From NCBI GenBank assembly GCA_035443825.1, contig DAOMNN010000115.1, positions 1-7,524 of the forward strand: DNA of 7,524 nucleotides. The letters run 5' to 3'. Positions 5,490-7,524 of this stretch are shown here, in pieces (the stretch's first letter is position 1; each line of letters begins with the position of its first letter). Origin of the DNA: DAOMNN01 sp035443825. Lineage in GTDB: Bacteria > Pseudomonadota > Gammaproteobacteria > Burkholderiales > Rhodocyclaceae. The translations under genes and the position numbers were made by a program. Below the pieces are notes generated by a model. That model had not been told where the DNA came from, ran no database searches, and worked only from the letters and a program-made list of their open reading frames with translations.

Positions 5490-6662
5490 ATGTGCATCGA
5501 ATTCGGATGGAGGCTGGCATGCCGCCGGCTTCTCGTGCTGTCGTGGTTCGCGGCGCTTCCCGCAACGGCTGCGCCGGCCTGGCTGATCGCCACCCCGGTC
5601 GAGACGGTTCGGGCCGGTGCGCCGGTCCAGGTCGAGGTGGTCCGGCCCGATGGAGTCGCGCCGTGGCCCGAGACGCTGCGCCTGAACCTGCGTCTGGACG
5701 GGCAGGTGCACGAAGTCGAACTGCGCGATGCGGGGCCGGCCGCGGCCGGACAGGTGCGGCGCGTATATCGCGGCATCGTTCCGGACGATTTGTCCGGCCT
5801 CGCGCGCGCGGAACTTGCCGGTGTGGCGTCTAACCGCCTGGCCTTGCTGGTGAGCGAGACCGATCCGGTCGATCCGATCGCGGATATGGAGGCGGCCCCG
5901 GAGATGGCGGAGGCGCCGCTCGATATCGTCGCCCCGCTGACGATCGCTCCGCCCGACGAGCCGGCGCTGTCCGTCCACGAGCCGATGTACTTCGTCGTGG
6001 GGGGGTCGGACGACCTGACCGCCCGTTTCCAGTTGAGCTTCAAGTACCGCCTGCTCGATCCGGCGGGCGTCCCGGTGCGATGGTTCGGGCCGCTGGCAGG
6101 CCTGCATTTTTCCTACACCCAGACGTCGTTCTGGGATATGACCGACGACTCGGCCCCGTTTCGCGACACCAGCTATCGGCCCAGCTTCTTCTGGCAGGGG
6201 GCGATGCCGGGCCAGGGGCTGGTGCCGGATCTGCTGCGCTGGGGCTACGAGCACGAATCCAACGGGCGCGATGGCGACGGTTCGCGCAGCGTCGACGCGC
6301 TGTTTGCCCAGCCCGTGTGGCAGAGCAACTTCGCCGACGGCCGGACGCTGACCTTCGCGCCGAAATTCCGTGTCTATCTGGACAAGAGCGACAACCGCAA
6401 CATCCATCGTTATCGCGGCTACGCGGACTGGAACGTCCGCTACGGACGCGAGAACGGCTGGCTCCTGAGCGCGCAGCTGCGGCACGGCACGGCCGGCGGC
6501 AGCGCGCAGGTCGATCTGTCCTACCCGTTGCGCGCGCCGCTGTTCGCGCGCACGGGCAGCTTCGTTCATCTGCAGGTATTCAGTGGCTACGGACAGACCT
6601 TGCTGGAGTACGACGTGCGCAAGAATCCGCAAGTGCGCCTGGGATTGTCGATCGTCCGCTGA
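5490..6662 (+). CDS. pldA: outer-membrane phospholipase A (OMPLA, phospholipase A1) with N-terminal extension
   Basis: This 390-residue protein hydrolyses phospholipids in the outer membrane. The ATG at 5490 has GGAG seven bases upstream and starts a signal peptide (Arg12-Arg13, then LLVLSWFAALPATAA), probably cut near residue 27. Residues about 28-163 are an acidic, Pro/Ala-rich periplasmic extension absent from the 289-residue E. coli enzyme. The beta-barrel begins near Glu164 (EPMYFVVGG) and keeps family blocks: FQLSFKYRLL (180-189), HFSYTQTSFWD, APFRDTSY, YEHESNGR and VFSGYGQTLLEYD. His255 and Ser257 align with E. coli catalytic His142 and Ser144; Arg260 and Ser265 with calcium ligands Arg147 and Ser152, and Ser221 probably with Ser106. 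The third catalytic position (E. coli Asn156, 12 residues after the Ser) is Asp269. The chain ends in VRLGLSIVR rather than a terminal aromatic residue. A degenerate copy of its 3' end lies about 840 bases downstream. Confidence 0.92.
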   Translation: MCIEFGWRLACRRLLVLSWFAALPATAAPAWLIATPVETVRAGAPVQVEVVRPDGVAPWPETLRLNLRLDGQVHEVELRDAGPAAAGQVRRVYRGIVPDDLSGLARAELAGVASNRLALLVSETDPVDPIADMEAAPEMAEAPLDIVAPLTIAPPDEPALSVHEPMYFVVGGSDDLTARFQLSFKYRLLDPAGVPVRWFGPLAGLHFSYTQTSFWDMTDDSAPFRDTSYRPSFFWQGAMPGQGLVPDLLRWGYEHESNGRDGDGSRSVDALFAQPVWQSNFADGRTLTFAPKFRVYLDKSDNRNIHRYRGYADWNVRYGRENGWLLSAQLRHGTAGGSAQVDLSYPLRAPLFARTGSFVHLQVFSGYGQTLLEYDVRKNPQVRLGLSIVR

Positions 6663-6921
6663 GCCTGGCGGTGGTGACCGGGGCTGACGCTTGCCGCAAT
6701 GACTGACTATGCCGTGCGCAATCTCCGGCGTCGTCCAGACTTCGAAGGTGAAGCCCCGGCAGATCCTTCTCTCCTATCCGTCATCCCGCCACGACGTGCC
6801 CGAGAGCCGGTTTCACGAGCTCGAGAACCAGGGCCTTCCTCGACAAGAGCCGTCTCGAACGCGTTAGGCCCTTCTGCCCCGGCGCGTCGGGGGACGCACC
6901 GCTATGAGAGCACCCCGATCA
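6663..6921. other. intergenic region after pldA, no gene seen
   Basis: No supported gene is seen on either strand. Open stretches exist (for example a + frame from 6699) but they are Arg/Pro-rich, lack a ribosome binding site and look like GC-rich noise. A short hairpin, CCCCG (6877-6881) with CGGGG (6888-6892), lies within it without a T-tract. No clear terminator for pldA was found. Confidence 0.5.
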
Positions 6922-6950
6922 TCGACAAGAAGCATTGTATTGCCTATGTT
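6922..6950 (+). promoter_or_regulatory. probable sigma-70-type promoter of the small membrane protein gene
   Basis: TCGACA (6922-6927) is followed after exactly 17 bases by TATGTT (6945-6950), matching the -35 and -10 consensus at five and four of six positions. It lies in an AT-rich patch (about 6921-6957) within otherwise GC-rich sequence. The predicted start near 6957 leaves a leader of about 35 bases containing the ribosome binding site AAGGA. An alternative -10, TTATAT at 6950-6955, lacks a spaced -35. Confidence 0.4.
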
Positions 6951-6990
6951 TATATGGCGTCTGGAACGCAACCCTTGGAAAGGAACTGCC

Positions 6991-7368
6991 ATGTCCATGA
7001 ATGACTATTACAACGCCAAGGCCACGGGCATTGCCGACATGTCCAAGCCCGGCGCCGTCGATGGGCTGATTGCACGTCAGAACGAAGAGGCTGCACGTGA
7101 CCGGGCCCGCGGGAGCGAGACGGGCGGTCAGAGCGGGGGCGAAGCGACTCATCCTGTCGTCTGGCTGTTCGGACTGATCGGCGCATTTGTCGGCGGCGTC
7201 CTGCAGCCGTGGGGCCTGCATTGGTCCGGGGCTGCGTTCTTCGGCTTCATCATCTGCGGGATGCTCTCCGGCGTGCTGATGAAGTTCACAATCGGCAAGA
7301 TCATCCTGGCGGTCGTCGCCATTGGCTTTTTCACACTCATCGGGGTCGGAATCGCAAGGGCCGGTTGA
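6991..7368 (+). CDS. small inner-membrane protein of unknown function, three predicted helices (125 aa)
   Basis: I do not recognise this protein. The ATG at 6991 (MSMNDYYNAKATGIADMSKP) has AAGGA about seven bases upstream (6980-6984), so it is preferred over the in-frame ATG at 6904, which would add an unlikely Arg-rich leader. Residues 1-54 are soluble and charged, with a Gly/Ser/Glu-rich stretch before the membrane. Three hydrophobic segments follow at about 55-75, 79-98 and 102-121, with Gly-rich faces (GLIGAFVGGVLQPWG; GFIICGMLSGVLMKF), ending shortly after the third helix (IARAG). No catalytic or metal motif is seen. It appears to be transcribed alone, from the AT-rich promoter upstream. 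A perfect 6-bp hairpin, TGAGCG-TAG-CGCTCA (7366-7380), starts at its stop codon but has no T-tract. It lies between the intact pldA gene and a pldA remnant. Confidence 0.75.
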   Translation: MSMNDYYNAKATGIADMSKPGAVDGLIARQNEEAARDRARGSETGGQSGGEATHPVVWLFGLIGAFVGGVLQPWGLHWSGAAFFGFIICGMLSGVLMKFTIGKIILAVVAIGFFTLIGVGIARAG

Positions 7369-7416
7369 GCGTAGCGCTCAGGATGAATCAGCCGGATAAA
7401 CGTGGCGTATAGGCGT

Positions 7417-7500
7417 TTCAGACACCTCCGCGCTCACTTCTGCAGTGGCGACGGATCCTGGAGCCGGCAGGTGCGCTTGGGATTGTCGAACGTCGGTTGA
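7417..7500 (+). pseudogene. degenerate 3'-end remnant of a second pldA copy
   Basis: The last 30 bases (7471-7500, ending in TGA) match the last 30 bases of the intact pldA (6633-6662) at 26 positions, including a run of 12. Further upstream, 7443-7455 matches 6581-6593 at 12 of 13 positions. In the same reading frame the remnant reads SGDGSWSRQVRLGLSNVG before its stop, beside SGYG and QVRLGLSIVR of the intact protein; the gap between the two blocks is 24 bases shorter, an in-frame loss of eight codons. Upstream, FRHLRAHF weakly resembles FVHLQVF of pldA. The frame is closed by a stop at 7384-7386 and nothing N-terminal is recognisable, so this is a relic and not a gene. An alternative reading is a direct repeat produced by insertion of the intervening segment. 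Confidence 0.55.
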
Positions 7501-7524
7501 GTTGCGGGATGGGGACGGAGATGA

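Noticed and set aside
5268..6632. Long minus-strand open frame (454 codons) opposite pldA
   Set aside because: Antisense to a convincingly assigned OMPLA, runs into the DUF924 gene, and its translation is Arg/Gln/His-rich without any family signal.
6699..7004. 101-codon + strand open frame after pldA
   Set aside because: Arg/Pro-rich, no ribosome binding site, and overlaps the well-supported start of the membrane-protein gene in another frame.
6633..7500. Integrative element with attL/attR at the pldA 3' end
   Set aside because: The paired ends resemble such sites, but there is no integrase or recombination gene between them and similarity extends into the coding region with gaps, which fits a decayed paralogue better.
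1..7524. CRISPR arrays, tRNA or rRNA genes, riboswitches
   Set aside because: No regularly spaced repeats, no cloverleaf or conserved rRNA blocks, and no recognisable riboswitch core were seen on either strand by eye.

Overview
The window is GC-rich and densely coding, with overlapping start and stop codons. It suggests a Gram-negative proteobacterium, because it encodes an outer-membrane phospholipase A. A betaproteobacterium of the Rhodocyclales type (Thauera/Azoarcus-like) is my best guess from protein resemblance; this is inference and was not searched.

Region 1 (1-3140, + strand) is the 3' part of a tightly coupled operon. It holds the C-terminal end of a MoxR-family AAA+ ATPase, then a protein joining a putative HExxH metallopeptidase domain to a von Willebrand A (VWA) MIDAS domain (DUF2201 / COG3864 type), then a 380-residue DsrS-like cytoplasmic protein, then a 73-residue protein I do not recognise. 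Junctions overlap by 4, 1 and 4 nt, so translation is probably coupled. MoxR ATPases paired with VWA proteins are generally thought to remodel or mature other proteins; the client here is unknown. A possible intrinsic terminator lies at 3329-3360.

Region 2 (3141-4770) has an AT-rich promoter region with inverted repeats and a two-gene unit. The first gene encodes a winged-helix DNA-binding protein; the second, overlapping by ATGA, encodes an AbiEii/AbiGii-family nucleotidyltransferase. This is the arrangement of a toxin-antitoxin or abortive-infection module, although the first protein does not obviously look like classical AbiEi. It is the most plausible accessory system in the window.

Region 3 (4771-6662) holds a DUF924 protein on the minus strand, diverging from an outer-membrane phospholipase A gene (pldA) across a 158-base shared promoter region. 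The phospholipase keeps the catalytic His and Ser and two calcium-site positions, but has Asp where E. coli OMPLA has its catalytic Asn. It also carries a long N-terminal periplasmic extension.

Region 4 (6663-7524) has a gap of about 330 bases, a small three-helix membrane protein with its own likely promoter and ribosome binding site, and then a short degenerate copy of the pldA 3' end (about 7417-7500). The last 30 bases of that copy match the last 30 bases of pldA at 26 positions. This implies an old duplication that has mostly decayed, with the membrane-protein gene lying between the intact gene and the remnant.

I saw no rRNA, tRNA, CRISPR array or intact mobile element.
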